Shown here: positions 6,679 to 15,413 of the stretch, in pieces
Layout: every line of letters begins with the position of its first letter
Numbering within the stretch: position 1 is the stretch's first letter
NCBI GenBank assembly: GCA_051888795.1
Contig: JBJFCD010000009.1
Coordinates: 1 to 25,320 of the forward strand
Direction: 5' to 3'
Length of the DNA: 25,320 nt
DNA from: MD308 sp051888795
GTDB lineage: Bacteria > Bacillota > Clostridia > Lachnospirales > Lachnospiraceae
Notes under the pieces: model-generated
Told to the model about the DNA's origin: nothing
What the model saw: the letters and a program-made list of their open reading frames with translations, nothing else
The model's database searches: none
Translations under genes and position numbers: made by a program

Positions 6679-8205
6679 TTACATTTTTACTTTTTTAACC
6701 TTACTATATCCACTGTACAATCTTTTTCCATTTATTTTTTTATAAGAACGCATTCGTACATAATAGGTCTTCTTCTTCCCGACAGAAATTTTCTTCGATG
6801 TCACAGACACCTTTGCAGAATACTTTTCTACGTTTTTGAAATCTTTATCTGCTGACACCTGTATCTGATATCCGGTAACCTTACTGTCTTTTTTCCAATT
6901 AACTGTAATCTGTTTTTTTGCAGTCTTTTTGGCTGATTTTATTGTTGTTGCTTTTGGCTTTATCGTAATAGATATTTCTTTTGATGCCTTACTAAAGATA
7001 CCGGATTTTGGAACGCTTACTTTGATCGTTGTTTTTCCAATTCCTTTCACAGTCACTTTTCCGCTGCTGCTGACTGTACAGACCTTTTTATTCCTTGACT
7101 TATAGCTCAGAACTCCCGAACCACTTGTCTTTGCATTCAGCTTAAACGATTTCGAGCCCACTGTTTTTTTATAAGAAGAGGTTCCTTCAATTAATCTTGT
7201 AATAGAATCTGTTTTATATTTTGCATACTGAACAGCCGTCAAAGGCTGAACAAGTCCATAACCGCTTTTCTTATCATATCCTGAAGCTCCTATGTCTTTT
7301 GCAGTTTTTTTCAATATAGCTTCACATTCTCTGGCAGAAAGCGACGGATCTTCCTCAAGGATCAATGCTGCCGTTCCAGCCGCATAAGGTGTTGCTGCAC
7401 TTGTTGAACCTCCAGGAGCGGCAAGATCCATATGATCATGATAGGTTCCTTTTGCCAATGAAGAATATGTATCTGTTTTTGAAGAATACGATGCTCCGGA
7501 AATGCACATTACATTTTTATAAGAAGAAGGATAGCGATATTCTTCCTTTCCGCTGTTTCCAGCCGATCCAAAAAAAAGAATACTGTTTTTGGATCTGTAA
7601 TAAACTGCATTTATGGCTGCCTCCATCTCTTCATCATATACATAGTCACTTATACTCATACAGATTATCCGGCAATTCTTCTCTACTGCATACTTGATTC
7701 CTTCAATTACCGATTTTGAAAAAGATTCCTGAGTTCCTTCTGTATCAACTTGAACAAAATAGAGATTGGAATTATAAGCAACTCCGGCATTAGCATATTT
7801 GTTGTTTCCGGCTCCGGCCAGTATTTTAGCAACAAAAGTACCATGATTCTTATTCGTTATATACTCAGCACCCTCTTTCATCAATGAGGCATTGTAACAC
7901 TCTTTAATTCTCCCATTAAGTTCTGTATCATTCAAATCAATTCCACCGTCAAAGACAGCGACATTTACATTTTTCCCCGTAGCATAATCCCAGGCTGTAA
8001 GTCCGGGGCCCGCAAGATTCATCACAAAAAATCGAGAAAACTTATTTATATTTGCAGGATAATTTGCCTTGGAAATCTCCTCATCATTCGTAAATCCATC
8101 ATAACGGTTTATTACTGTTATCTTGTCCGTCGAGAAAATCCTACATGACAAAAACAATACTATAATCATAACCATAGGAATAACAGCCTGTATTTGTTTT
8201 TTCAT
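6679..8205 (-). CDS. Exported subtilisin-like serine protease (S8) with Ig-like/Fn3 tail
   Basis: A 508-residue protein. Residues 5-20 are a hydrophobic export signal ending LFLSC; C21 could be lipidated, though the lipobox is imperfect. The S8 domain has its whole triad: D86 (VAVFDGG), H121 (NKNHGTFVA) and S269 (GGSTSAATP), with oxyanion N217 (SAGNSG). Only some 45 residues separate the signal from the catalytic domain, so an inhibitor-type propeptide seems absent. Residues about 345-420 form an Ig-like (BIG2-type) repeat (CTVSSSGKVTVKGIGKTTIK) and 420-508 a basic Fn3-like domain. The start at 8205 is favoured over 8211 because AAAGGGGG directly abuts the latter. It lies 26 bases after sigH and is probably co-transcribed. 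Substrate unknown. Confidence 0.9.
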   Translation of the reverse strand: MKKQIQAVIPMVMIIVLFLSCRIFSTDKITVINRYDGFTNDEEISKANYPANINKFSRFFVMNLAGPGLTAWDYATGKNVNVAVFDGGIDLNDTELNGRIKECYNASLMKEGAEYITNKNHGTFVAKILAGAGNNKYANAGVAYNSNLYFVQVDTEGTQESFSKSVIEGIKYAVEKNCRIICMSISDYVYDEEMEAAINAVYYRSKNSILFFGSAGNSGKEEYRYPSSYKNVMCISGASYSSKTDTYSSLAKGTYHDHMDLAAPGGSTSAATPYAAGTAALILEEDPSLSARECEAILKKTAKDIGASGYDKKSGYGLVQPLTAVQYAKYKTDSITRLIEGTSSYKKTVGSKSFKLNAKTSGSGVLSYKSRNKKVCTVSSSGKVTVKGIGKTTIKVSVPKSGIFSKASKEISITIKPKATTIKSAKKTAKKQITVNWKKDSKVTGYQIQVSADKDFKNVEKYSAKVSVTSKKISVGKKKTYYVRMRSYKKINGKRLYSGYSKVKKVKM

Positions 8206-8231
8206 ATTCATCCCCCTTTAAACTCATAAAA

Positions 8232-8840
8232 TCATTTGTTTTCGTTTTCCAGAATCTTTTCTGTCTTGCTCTTAATTCTCTGAAGGGCATTATCAATGGT
8301 CTTAGGACTCCTGTCCAAAAGCTTTGCAATCGTCTTGTAATCTGTCCCTAATAAATGCAGATAGAGAACTCTGTTTTCAAGATCACTTAAGTTTTCCTTG
8401 AGTTTATTCTGTAAAATCTGTGTGTATTCTTGGCTGACAAATCGTTTTTCCGGATCACTTTCTTCTCCGGCTTCTATTGTCTCAAGAAGAGAACTTTGTT
8501 CTCCGTCTTTTTCATAAAAGGAGACGTAACTGTTCAGAGGACTGTGCTTCTTTCTTTTCGACGCTTCTATCGCAGAATACATCTGTCTTGTAATACACAG
8601 TTTCGCAAAGCTGAAAAAAGAACTCTCCTGGCTGATATCATAATTCTGCACTGCTTTAAAAAGTCCGATCATTCCTTCCTGAATGAGATCATCTGTTTCC
8701 CCGCCAAGAAGATACATTGCATTTGCCTCTTTTCTGACCAGATTTTTGTATTTTTCCATAATATAATCAATAATTCCGGAATCACCGTCTCTGAGTTTCT
8801 TTATCAGTTGCTCATCGGTCATATGCTCATAATTCGTCAT
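8232..8840 (-). CDS. sigH: RNA polymerase sigma-H factor
   Basis: A 202-residue sigma-70 protein matching SigH/Spo0H, the transition-state sigma factor that starts sporulation in Bacillus and Clostridia. Region 2 reads DDLIQEGMIGLFKAVQNYD then FAKLCITRQMYSAIEASKR, followed by the SigH-like HSPLNSYVSF. Region 4 contains LSDLENRVLYLHLLGTDYKT and RSPKTIDNALQRIKSK. Gene order is the second proof: in Bacillus subtilis sigH follows cysE-cysS-mrnC-rlmB-rae1. Here rae1 is missing and sigH starts one base after the rlmB stop, with only a weak ribosome binding site, so translation is coupled. No separate promoter was recognised. Confidence 0.93.
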   Translation of the reverse strand: MTNYEHMTDEQLIKKLRDGDSGIIDYIMEKYKNLVRKEANAMYLLGGETDDLIQEGMIGLFKAVQNYDISQESSFFSFAKLCITRQMYSAIEASKRKKHSPLNSYVSFYEKDGEQSSLLETIEAGEESDPEKRFVSQEYTQILQNKLKENLSDLENRVLYLHLLGTDYKTIAKLLDRSPKTIDNALQRIKSKTEKILENENK

Positions 8841-8841
8841 A

Positions 8842-9603
8842 TTAGTTAAGCCTCTGTCTCACAATCTCATAAGCAAGCACACCTGCTGCCACAGATGCAT
8901 TTAATGAATCAATATCCCCTTTCATCGGGATGCTTGCAACAAAATCACAGGTTTCTTTTACCAGGCGGCTGACACCTTCTCCTTCATTCCCTATCACCAG
9001 ACCAATCGGTCCTTTGAGATTCAGTTTATACATCGACTCCCCGCCCATATCGGCACAGACAAACCACAGCCCCTTTTCCTTGAGCTCTTCCATCGTCTTT
9101 TTTAAGTTTGTCACCTTTGCCACCGGTGTATAATTGAGCGCACCTGCAGATGTCTTTGCCACTGTGGCAGTGAGTCCTACTGCACGTCTCTTCGGAATAA
9201 TGACACCGTGTGCACCAGCAAGATTCGCCGTACGGATAATCGCCCCAAGATTGTGGGGATCTTCAATATTATCCAAAAGGATCAAAAACGGATCTTCTCC
9301 CTTCTCCTTGGCAAGCTTCAACATATCTTCCACTTCCGCATATTCATAAGCGGCAGCGTATGCGATCACTCCCTGATGTCTTCCGGTCTCAGACATCTGT
9401 GACAGCCGTTCTTTTGATACAAACTGAAGAAGTGTATCATGTTTTTTCGCCTCCCTGACAATGGTTCTAACCGGTCCGTCCTGACAGCCATCCAGTACAA
9501 ACAGCTTATCAATGGGTTTTCCGGAACGAAAGGCTTCCAAAACAGCATTACGTCCCTCAATCATATTTTCATTTACATGCTTCTCTTCATTTACATTTTT
9601 CAT
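8842..9603 (-). CDS. rlmB: 23S rRNA (guanosine-2'-O)-methyltransferase
   Basis: A 253-residue SpoU/TrmH-family enzyme that methylates the 2'-OH of G2251 (E. coli numbering) of 23S rRNA using S-adenosylmethionine. The N-terminal substrate-binding domain opens with IEGRNAVLEAFRSGKPI. The knotted catalytic domain has the three SPOUT motifs: LLDNIEDPHNLGAIIRTA (with its conserved N and R), GLVIGNEGEGVSRLV and IPMKGDIDSLNASVAAGVLA. Length matches RlmB. The start at 9603 has GAGG about 9 bases upstream. It lies 35 bases after mrnC in the conserved cys-rlmB-sigH order. Confidence 0.93.
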   Translation of the reverse strand: MKNVNEEKHVNENMIEGRNAVLEAFRSGKPIDKLFVLDGCQDGPVRTIVREAKKHDTLLQFVSKERLSQMSETGRHQGVIAYAAAYEYAEVEDMLKLAKEKGEDPFLILLDNIEDPHNLGAIIRTANLAGAHGVIIPKRRAVGLTATVAKTSAGALNYTPVAKVTNLKKTMEELKEKGLWFVCADMGGESMYKLNLKGPIGLVIGNEGEGVSRLVKETCDFVASIPMKGDIDSLNASVAAGVLAYEIVRQRLN

Positions 9604-9638
9604 GTGAAATCCTCATTTTCAAATATTTTGCAAATTTC

Positions 9639-10079
9639 TTACTCAGAAATACTGTCCAATCCCATTTTAACCAACTCAAGCATTCTTTTCCACTCTTTTT
9701 TCAAATATAAATATCCCATCAATGCTTCGAATCCCGTTGCCCTGCGGTAATCGGTCACGGACTGGTTCTTTGCAGGAGAAACGCTTTTTGCATTCCTTCC
9801 TCTTTTATAAATTGCATGTTCTTCTTCTGTCAAATGCTCCTGCAGAGTTCGCATCATCTTTGACTGCGCAGATGCCTGTACCAGATGGCTTGTCTCCTGA
9901 TGAAGAGCCTGTACCGGTTTATTCCCTTCATTGATCACTAAAGATTTAATAATCAGATCATAGATGCAGTCCCCGATATATGCCAAAGTAAGAGGTGAAT
10001 ATGCATTCACATCCACCTCTCTCATCTCAAATATTTCTTTCATACAGGAATCAAACTGCCACATTACGCTCTCTTCCAT
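9639..10079 (-). CDS. mrnC: Mini-ribonuclease 3
   Basis: A 146-residue RNase III-type catalytic domain without the dsRNA-binding domain, the hallmark of Mini-III, which processes 23S rRNA precursor ends in Firmicutes. Key segments are LTLAYIGDCIYDLIIKS (catalytic D in GD), RGRNAKSVSPAKNQSVTDYR and ATGFEALMGYLYL (second acidic residue E). The start at 10079 follows AAGGAG and overlaps the end of cysS by 16 bases, a tight coupling seen for this pair in other Firmicutes. Confidence 0.94.
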   Translation of the reverse strand: MEESVMWQFDSCMKEIFEMREVDVNAYSPLTLAYIGDCIYDLIIKSLVINEGNKPVQALHQETSHLVQASAQSKMMRTLQEHLTEEEHAIYKRGRNAKSVSPAKNQSVTDYRRATGFEALMGYLYLKKEWKRMLELVKMGLDSISE

Positions 10080-11470
10080 TGTACTCCTTCTCTGGTATCC
10101 TTAAGAATGATACCCTTTGCCAGTAATTCATCGCGGATTGCATCTGCACGGGCAAAATCTTTCGCTTTACGTGCTGCCTGACGCTCCTCGATCAGCTTTT
10201 CAATATCCTCCTCAAGGAAATCCTCTTCTTTGTCTACGATGAGTCCAAGGACATCCGTAAGTTTTACAAGAAGATCAAACATCTTCTTCAGATATTCTTT
10301 AGAGCTGTCTGCGTCTGTATTTGTGTTGATATACTTTACAAGATCAAACACTGCTGCCACAGCATCTGCAGTATTGAAGTCATCCTCCATTGCATCTTCA
10401 AAGCCTTTTACAAACTCCCCGGTCTTTGCAAATTTTTCTGTCTCTTCTGCAGTGATTGCTTCTGTCTTTGCATTTCCCATAAGGAATTTTAAGTTATCTG
10501 CTGCATTTACAATACGCTCCAGACCGTTTTTGGATGCTTCCATCAACTCTGCACTGAAATTCAGCGGGCTTCTGTAGTGCGCGCTCAGCATAAAGAAACG
10601 AAGCACCTGAAGATCATACTGCTCGGAAATCTCACGTACTGTACGGAAGTTTCCAAGGGATTTACTCATCTTGTGATTATCGATATTCAAAAATGCATTG
10701 TGCATCCAGTATTTTGAAAACTCTTTCCCATTACAAGCCTCACTCTGAGCAATCTCATTTTCATGATGAGGAAATACAAGATCTTCTCCACCAGCGTGAA
10801 TATCAATCTGATCTCCAAGGTATTTCTTAGACATGACAGAACACTCAATGTGCCATCCCGGACGACCATCACTCCATGGAGATTTCCAGAAAGGCTCCCC
10901 TTCTTTTTTCGGTTTCCAGAGAACAAAATCAAGGGGATCTTCTTTCTCATCTTCACCTGTTACAAGAAGTGAACGCTCACCGGAACGAAGATCATCCAGA
11001 TTTTTATGAGACAGCTTTCCGTAATCTCCGAATTTCCTTGTACTGAAATAGACGGTGCCGTTCTTCTCATAAGCAAAACCTTTATCAATCAAAGTCTGGA
11101 TCATTTCAATCATTCCATCGATTTCTTCTGTCGCAAGCGGATGTTTGGTTGCCGGTTTGATATTCATTCCTTCCATATCTTTTTTGCATTCTGCAATGTA
11201 GCGCTTGGAAATCTCATCAGCTGTCACGCCTTCTTCATTTGCTTTTTTAATAATCTTATCATCCACATCCGTGAAGTTTGATACATAATTTACTTCATAT
11301 CCTTTATACTCAAAATATCTTCTCACTGTGTCAAACACAATCATTGGTCTGGCGTTTCCGATATGGATATAATTATATACAGTAGGTCCGCATACATACA
11401 TTTTTACTTTATTTTCCTCTAATGGGACAAATTCCTGTTTCGTTTTTGATAATGTGTTAAAAACTTTCAT
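10064..11470 (-). CDS. cysS: Cysteinyl-tRNA synthetase
   Basis: A 468-residue class I synthetase that attaches cysteine to tRNA-Cys. HIGH variant HIGN lies at 36-39 (YNYIHIGNARP) and KMSKS at 267-271. Zinc ligands are present: C27 in YVCGPTVYN, the cysteine of WHIECSVMS, and the histidine and glutamate region of FPHHENEIAQSEA. The C-terminal helical domain (EKLIEERQAARKAKDF) ends as usual. The start at 11470 follows AGGAGGAG. Located between cysE and mrnC and under the same T-box, so cysteine synthesis and charging respond to uncharged tRNA-Cys together. Confidence 0.97.
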   Translation of the reverse strand: MKVFNTLSKTKQEFVPLEENKVKMYVCGPTVYNYIHIGNARPMIVFDTVRRYFEYKGYEVNYVSNFTDVDDKIIKKANEEGVTADEISKRYIAECKKDMEGMNIKPATKHPLATEEIDGMIEMIQTLIDKGFAYEKNGTVYFSTRKFGDYGKLSHKNLDDLRSGERSLLVTGEDEKEDPLDFVLWKPKKEGEPFWKSPWSDGRPGWHIECSVMSKKYLGDQIDIHAGGEDLVFPHHENEIAQSEACNGKEFSKYWMHNAFLNIDNHKMSKSLGNFRTVREISEQYDLQVLRFFMLSAHYRSPLNFSAELMEASKNGLERIVNAADNLKFLMGNAKTEAITAEETEKFAKTGEFVKGFEDAMEDDFNTADAVAAVFDLVKYINTNTDADSSKEYLKKMFDLLVKLTDVLGLIVDKEEDFLEEDIEKLIEERQAARKAKDFARADAIRDELLAKGIILKDTREGVQWKRA

Positions 11471-11524
11471 CTCTTCTCCTCCTAAAATTCTATCTCTGCA
11501 CTTTCTTTCGCATCAAGCTTTTAT

Positions 11525-12205
11525 TTATGCCTTTGCCTTTTCTTCTTCCTGCATTTGCAACATATCATATTTCAACTTTGAAATCTCTTTTTGCAGGCGA
11601 AGATTATCTTTCTGAAGTTCAATAATATCATTGCTGATCGGGTCAGGCAAATGTACCTGATCCATGTCTGCTCTCGGCATCCTTACATCGTCTTTCTTTA
11701 CGATTCTTCCCGGGACACCTACTACCGTACAGTTCGGTGGTACTTCTTTTAATACAACCGAACCTGCGCCAATCTTAGAGTTTTCTCCGATGGTAAATGA
11801 TCCAAGGACTTTTGCTCCAGCACTAACCATCACATTATCCCTAAGAGTCGGGTGACGTTTTCCCTGCTCTTTACCGGTACCTCCAAGAGTGACTCCCTGA
11901 TAGAGAGTAACATTGTCTCCAAGCTCCGCAGTCTCACCGATTATAACACCACTTCCGTGGTCAATAAAAAGTCCTTTTCCAATCGTAGCTCCCGGATGGA
12001 TCTCAATCCCGGTCTTTCTCACTGCACGCTGCGAAATCCATCTTGCCAGAAAATAATGTTTCTTCACATAAAGCTTATGAGCAACTCTATAGCTCAGGAT
12101 TGCCTTGAAACTTGGATATAAGAACACCTCCATATTTGACTTTATCGCAGGGTCACGTTCTCTGATCACCTGGATCTCTTCTTTAATATACGATATCATC
12201 CCCAT
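11525..12205 (-). CDS. cysE: Serine O-acetyltransferase
   Basis: A 226-residue enzyme making O-acetylserine from serine and acetyl-CoA, the committed step of cysteine synthesis. A short N-terminal helical domain (KAILSYRVAHKLY) precedes a left-handed beta-helix of hexapeptide repeats: IHPGATIGKGLFIDHGSG with the catalytic histidine, GETAELGDNVTLYQGVTLGG and PGRIVKKD. About 45 C-terminal residues beyond the core form a charged coiled coil (LQKDNLRLQKEISKLKYDM), a common but not universal addition. The start at 12205 is set by AAGGAG 9 bases upstream; the longer frame reaching 12355 runs through the T-box and is rejected. Confidence 0.94.
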   Translation of the reverse strand: MGMISYIKEEIQVIRERDPAIKSNMEVFLYPSFKAILSYRVAHKLYVKKHYFLARWISQRAVRKTGIEIHPGATIGKGLFIDHGSGVIIGETAELGDNVTLYQGVTLGGTGKEQGKRHPTLRDNVMVSAGAKVLGSFTIGENSKIGAGSVVLKEVPPNCTVVGVPGRIVKKDDVRMPRADMDQVHLPDPISNDIIELQKDNLRLQKEISKLKYDMLQMQEEEKAKA

Positions 12206-12219
12206 ATTTCTACGCTCCT

Positions 12220-12515
12220 TAAAATAAAAAAGCCTCGTCTCCTGAAATCTCAAGAGACGAAGCATATACTCCGCGGTTCCACTCTTATAGAGAAGCATCA
12301 CTTTAATTATTAATCGTTTAAAACATAATGATAAACTCTTCTCCACTCGATACACTTAACGCGTGTAATACGTACCCGGCTACTGTAAATTCACCGAATC
12401 AACTCCCGGATGCACTTCACAGATACTTCCCCTAAGACCGCTTGCAGCCGGTGACGGTCTCTCTCTGTCGGTTTCATACACTGTTACTCTTTCCGTTCCA
12501 TGTCTTTTCCGTATA
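12220..12515 (-). promoter_or_regulatory. Cysteine-specific T-box leader of the cysE operon
   Basis: The leader senses uncharged tRNA-Cys. The T-box proper, AAGAGTGGAACCGCGG, lies at 12271-12286 on the minus strand just before the terminator. Stem I features are visible: AGAGAG, the apical CGGCTGCAAGCGG-type segment, and a specifier region reading GTGAAGTGCATCCGGGAG in which TGC (12412-12414) is the likely Cys specifier, followed by the usual A. When tRNA-Cys is uncharged it would pair with the specifier and the T-box bulge, favouring the antiterminator. B. subtilis cysES is known to be controlled the same way. The exact 5' end is inferred from the promoter. Confidence 0.9.
12226..12263 (-). 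terminator. T-box intrinsic terminator
   Basis: A 14-bp stem (12232-12245 with 12250-12263) includes two G-T pairs and a 4-base loop, then six T. Its 5' arm lies directly after the T-box sequence, as needed for the terminator/antiterminator switch. Confidence 0.92.
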
Positions 12516-12521
12516 GAACAT

Positions 12522-12550
12522 ATAATATGTGAAAACCCGACATTTGTCAA
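12522..12550 (-). promoter_or_regulatory. Sigma-A-type promoter of the cys operon
   Basis: Perfect TTGACA (12545-12550) and TATTAT (12522-12527) with a 17-base spacer on the minus strand, predicting a start near 12515. The -35 box lies 12 bases past the histidine kinase stop and no terminator lies between, so read-through from the kinase operon is possible. Confidence 0.85.
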
Positions 12551-12562
12551 CCGAATCATCCA

Positions 12563-14704
12563 TTATTTATTTTTTAACGGGAATGAAACTTTTGCTTTAA
12601 ACAGATCTCCTTCTATCTCAATATGGAAGCTTCCTTTCTGAAGTTCTGTAAAGCTTTTTGCTATTGCAAGACCAAGTCCTGACCCTTCTGTATTTCTTGA
12701 AAGATCACCTCTCACGAATCGTTCCGTAAGCTCCTCCGCACTTATCGTAAGCTCATTTGCAGAAATATTCATGATCTGAACTGAAACCATCTCGTCCTCT
12801 TTTTCAATCGTCACATAAACTCTTGTGTTTGGCATAGCGTATTTTGACACATTCACAAGTAGATTTTCAAAGATGCGATAGGTCTTTTGACTATCTAACT
12901 CTGACACAAGCCGCTCTTCAGGATATATACAACGAAAGTCAAGTTTTGACTCCTCACATTTTTCTTTCAGTTCCAAATGCACCTGTTTAAAAAGGCTGAC
13001 TACATCCACATCAGATAAATGCAGTGTCACATCTTTGCTGCTCGCCTTGCTGACTTCAAACAAATCCTCAATCAATGCCTTTAATCTCATAGATTTTCGC
13101 TCCAAAACATCAATATATTCTTTTTGTTTTTCCGCATCTTTTTCTTCTTTCAGAAGATTTACATAGGTGATGATCGCTGTCAAAGGTGTTTTCAAATCAT
13201 GGGAAACATTGGTGATAAGCTCTGTCTTCGTTCTCTGACTTTTAACCTCTTTTTCTACCGCTTTCTGATAGCCATCCTGAATTTTTACAAGCTCATTTTT
13301 AAAAGAATTAAAAATCCCAAGATCTTCATCAAGTTCCACATCCAGCTTTCCTTCTGCCATCTGATTCGTCACATTGAGAATACATTCATACTTGCTCTTT
13401 AAATCATTAAAATACTTCCGGAGAATGAAAAACAGAAGTATTGAATAAATGATAAGTGCGAAAATTCCAACAAACCACATACAAGTTACTACGAACAATA
13501 TTGCAAAATTGATCAGCACAATTTTTAAGATTGCTTTGTTGTTTTTTTCACTAAAGTCCAGGTCATCAAAAGAATGATACAGTTTATCGATTCCTCCCGC
13601 TCCCATTTTCACAGCTTTTTTGGTTCCTCGTTTTAACACTCTGAAAAGAGGAATTATAATAGAAGATTTTTCAAGATACTGTCTTGGCCCCATAGTAAAC
13701 AAATGGCGAAGGCAGGTTACAGACCAGTATATTGCACAAAATACTGCTATCCACAACAGCAAATCCAGCGGAAAAGCATCGCCACAACTCTGACTGATCC
13801 TTACACCGATTACATCTACGGATGCTGCAACAACGAATGGAAGCACAATGAGCGGAATCTCAAATGGCGCGAAAAAGATTTTCTCATCTCCAGTCCTGAG
13901 AGTTTTAAAACAGGGAATAAATATGGCAATCAATGCTACAAATAACATGCAGAAAAGCAGAACATTCATCATCCAATCCGGTGCATAATTCATTGTATGT
14001 CCCGCTATGACCTCCAGATACTCTTCCAGATAATCATTTAACTCATCCTCCTGCATTCCAAAATAGTAAGTTCTGTTTTTCGGTACTTCAAACTCTACTA
14101 CCTGTTCTCCATCATAGTTTTCCTGATCTCGTATCATATCTCCCAGTGGTGTCGTTGAAATACCATCGCTCAGACATTTCTTAAGCACGATATTTTGTTC
14201 CTGTTTATAAATACTTTTGTTAATCGTTCCTGATGCAATCCCATTTTCATCGTAAGTAATTGTAATTCCTAACCTGTAGGAACTCATACTGTTTTCATTC
14301 AAATCTCCATAAAAGGAATTTGTCATCATTTTTGTAACAACCTGATCATTTTCATCTACCACACTATAATCAAGTTTTGAAAGAAAATCATTAAGATCCA
14401 GACCTCCATATTCCATATATTCTCCATAATAGTCTCCGTTCAGAAAACTTTCTACCTGTTTCGCATGTTCTGCAGTTTTCTTATCTGTCTGCTCTGTATT
14501 ATAGAAAACATAGGTAGCCTCAATAAATTTTTCTATAAACTCTTCAGACATCTGGAGATTATTTTTATCCTCTTTTACAAATTCCTTCATCTGCAAATAA
14601 GCAGAACCATAATTTCCTGCAATCACTAATGCCGGGATCATCACAGTAAGAATCATTATAATAATGGCAAGTTTATGCCTGTTTTTCAATTTTGTATCCA
14701 ACAC
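12563..14704 (-). CDS. Multi-pass sensor histidine kinase
   Basis: A 713-residue kinase. Residues about 12-30 are a first membrane segment, about 30-245 an extracytoplasmic sensor region I cannot assign, then membrane segments near 247-267, 280-300, 310-335 and 395-430. The kinase core follows: phospho-acceptor H502 in NVSHDLKTPL, N-box ENLLVNVSKYA, and G-box GSGLGLAIAK; a degenerate linker (QMAEGKLDVELDEDLGIF) resembles HAMP. The frame has no ATG near its 5' end; GTG 14704 (AAGGTGG upstream) or TTG 14701 is the likely start, overlapping the response regulator by about 32 bases. Such overlap and order make it the partner kinase. The signal is unknown; neighbouring lipid genes suggest membrane stress. 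Confidence 0.9.
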   Translation of the reverse strand: MLDTKLKNRHKLAIIIMILTVMIPALVIAGNYGSAYLQMKEFVKEDKNNLQMSEEFIEKFIEATYVFYNTEQTDKKTAEHAKQVESFLNGDYYGEYMEYGGLDLNDFLSKLDYSVVDENDQVVTKMMTNSFYGDLNENSMSSYRLGITITYDENGIASGTINKSIYKQEQNIVLKKCLSDGISTTPLGDMIRDQENYDGEQVVEFEVPKNRTYYFGMQEDELNDYLEEYLEVIAGHTMNYAPDWMMNVLLFCMLFVALIAIFIPCFKTLRTGDEKIFFAPFEIPLIVLPFVVAASVDVIGVRISQSCGDAFPLDLLLWIAVFCAIYWSVTCLRHLFTMGPRQYLEKSSIIIPLFRVLKRGTKKAVKMGAGGIDKLYHSFDDLDFSEKNNKAILKIVLINFAILFVVTCMWFVGIFALIIYSILLFFILRKYFNDLKSKYECILNVTNQMAEGKLDVELDEDLGIFNSFKNELVKIQDGYQKAVEKEVKSQRTKTELITNVSHDLKTPLTAIITYVNLLKEEKDAEKQKEYIDVLERKSMRLKALIEDLFEVSKASSKDVTLHLSDVDVVSLFKQVHLELKEKCEESKLDFRCIYPEERLVSELDSQKTYRIFENLLVNVSKYAMPNTRVYVTIEKEDEMVSVQIMNISANELTISAEELTERFVRGDLSRNTEGSGLGLAIAKSFTELQKGSFHIEIEGDLFKAKVSFPLKNK

Positions 14705-15380
14705 CCCACACCACCTTCAAATATTTTGGTTCTTTCGGGTTGATCTCAATCTTTTCCCGAATATTTCTTACGTGTACCATAATTGTATCTGTATTCACTG
14801 CACGTTCATTCCACACACGTTCATAAATCTCATCTGCCGAAAACACCCTCCCCGGATTTTTCATAAGCAGCAAAAGAATCTTAAACTCTATCGGAGTCAG
14901 CTTCACCGGTTCACCGTCCACAGTAAGCTCCACAGTCTCTTCGTTAAGCTCCAGACCACCGATCACGTGAATGGTATCCGGCTCCTTTGTATTTCCAAGC
15001 TTTTCCATAAATCTTTTGTACCTGCGAAGCTGGGAATTGACTCTGGCAAGAAGTTCCATTGGCGTAAATGGTTTCGTCACATAGTCATCAGCTCCCATAT
15101 CAAGTCCCAGTATCTTATCTACTTCCTCTGACTTTGCCGACAGAAAAATGACTGGAAAATCATAGTTTTCCCGAAGCTTCATCGTCATTGTGATTCCATC
15201 CATCCGTGGCATCATCACATCCACGATTGCCAGATGGATCTCTTCTTTTTCAATGATTTCAAGGCCCTCCACACCGTCTGAAGCCTCATATACCTCATAT
15301 CCTTTTGTCTTTAAATATATCTTCACTCCCTCGCGAATCTCTTTATCATCTTCAACCACGAGTACATGATTCATTTCCAT
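14673..15380 (-). CDS. OmpR/PhoB-family response regulator
   Basis: A 235-residue regulator with receiver domain (acidic pair in VVEDDKE, phospho-acceptor D54 in VDVMMPRMDG, K103 in VTKPF) and a C-terminal winged helix (LTPIEFKILLLLMKNPGRVF, then TIMVHVRNIREKIE and VVWGVGYKIE). The start at 15380 follows GAGGAAGAGAGA; ATG 15413, adjoining the stop of the upstream gene, is possible through coupling but lacks a site. It pairs with the overlapping kinase gene. Targets are unknown. Confidence 0.92.
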   Translation of the reverse strand: MEMNHVLVVEDDKEIREGVKIYLKTKGYEVYEASDGVEGLEIIEKEEIHLAIVDVMMPRMDGITMTMKLRENYDFPVIFLSAKSEEVDKILGLDMGADDYVTKPFTPMELLARVNSQLRRYKRFMEKLGNTKEPDTIHVIGGLELNEETVELTVDGEPVKLTPIEFKILLLLMKNPGRVFSADEIYERVWNERAVNTDTIMVHVRNIREKIEINPKEPKYLKVVWGVGYKIEKQA

Positions 15381-15413
15381 TCTCTCTTCCTCTTTTCTGT
15401 TTGCCATTTTCAT

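Noticed and set aside
8232..8840. ECF-type sigma factor
   Set aside because: Regions 2 and 4 and the gene order match SigH, and no anti-sigma gene is adjacent.
10687..10972. Frames inside cysS on other strand or frame
   Set aside because: Shadows of a well-conserved synthetase gene without start signals.
12206..12355. Fifty extra N-terminal residues of CysE
   Set aside because: This stretch is the T-box and terminator; the strong ribosome site gives a normal CysE start at 12205.
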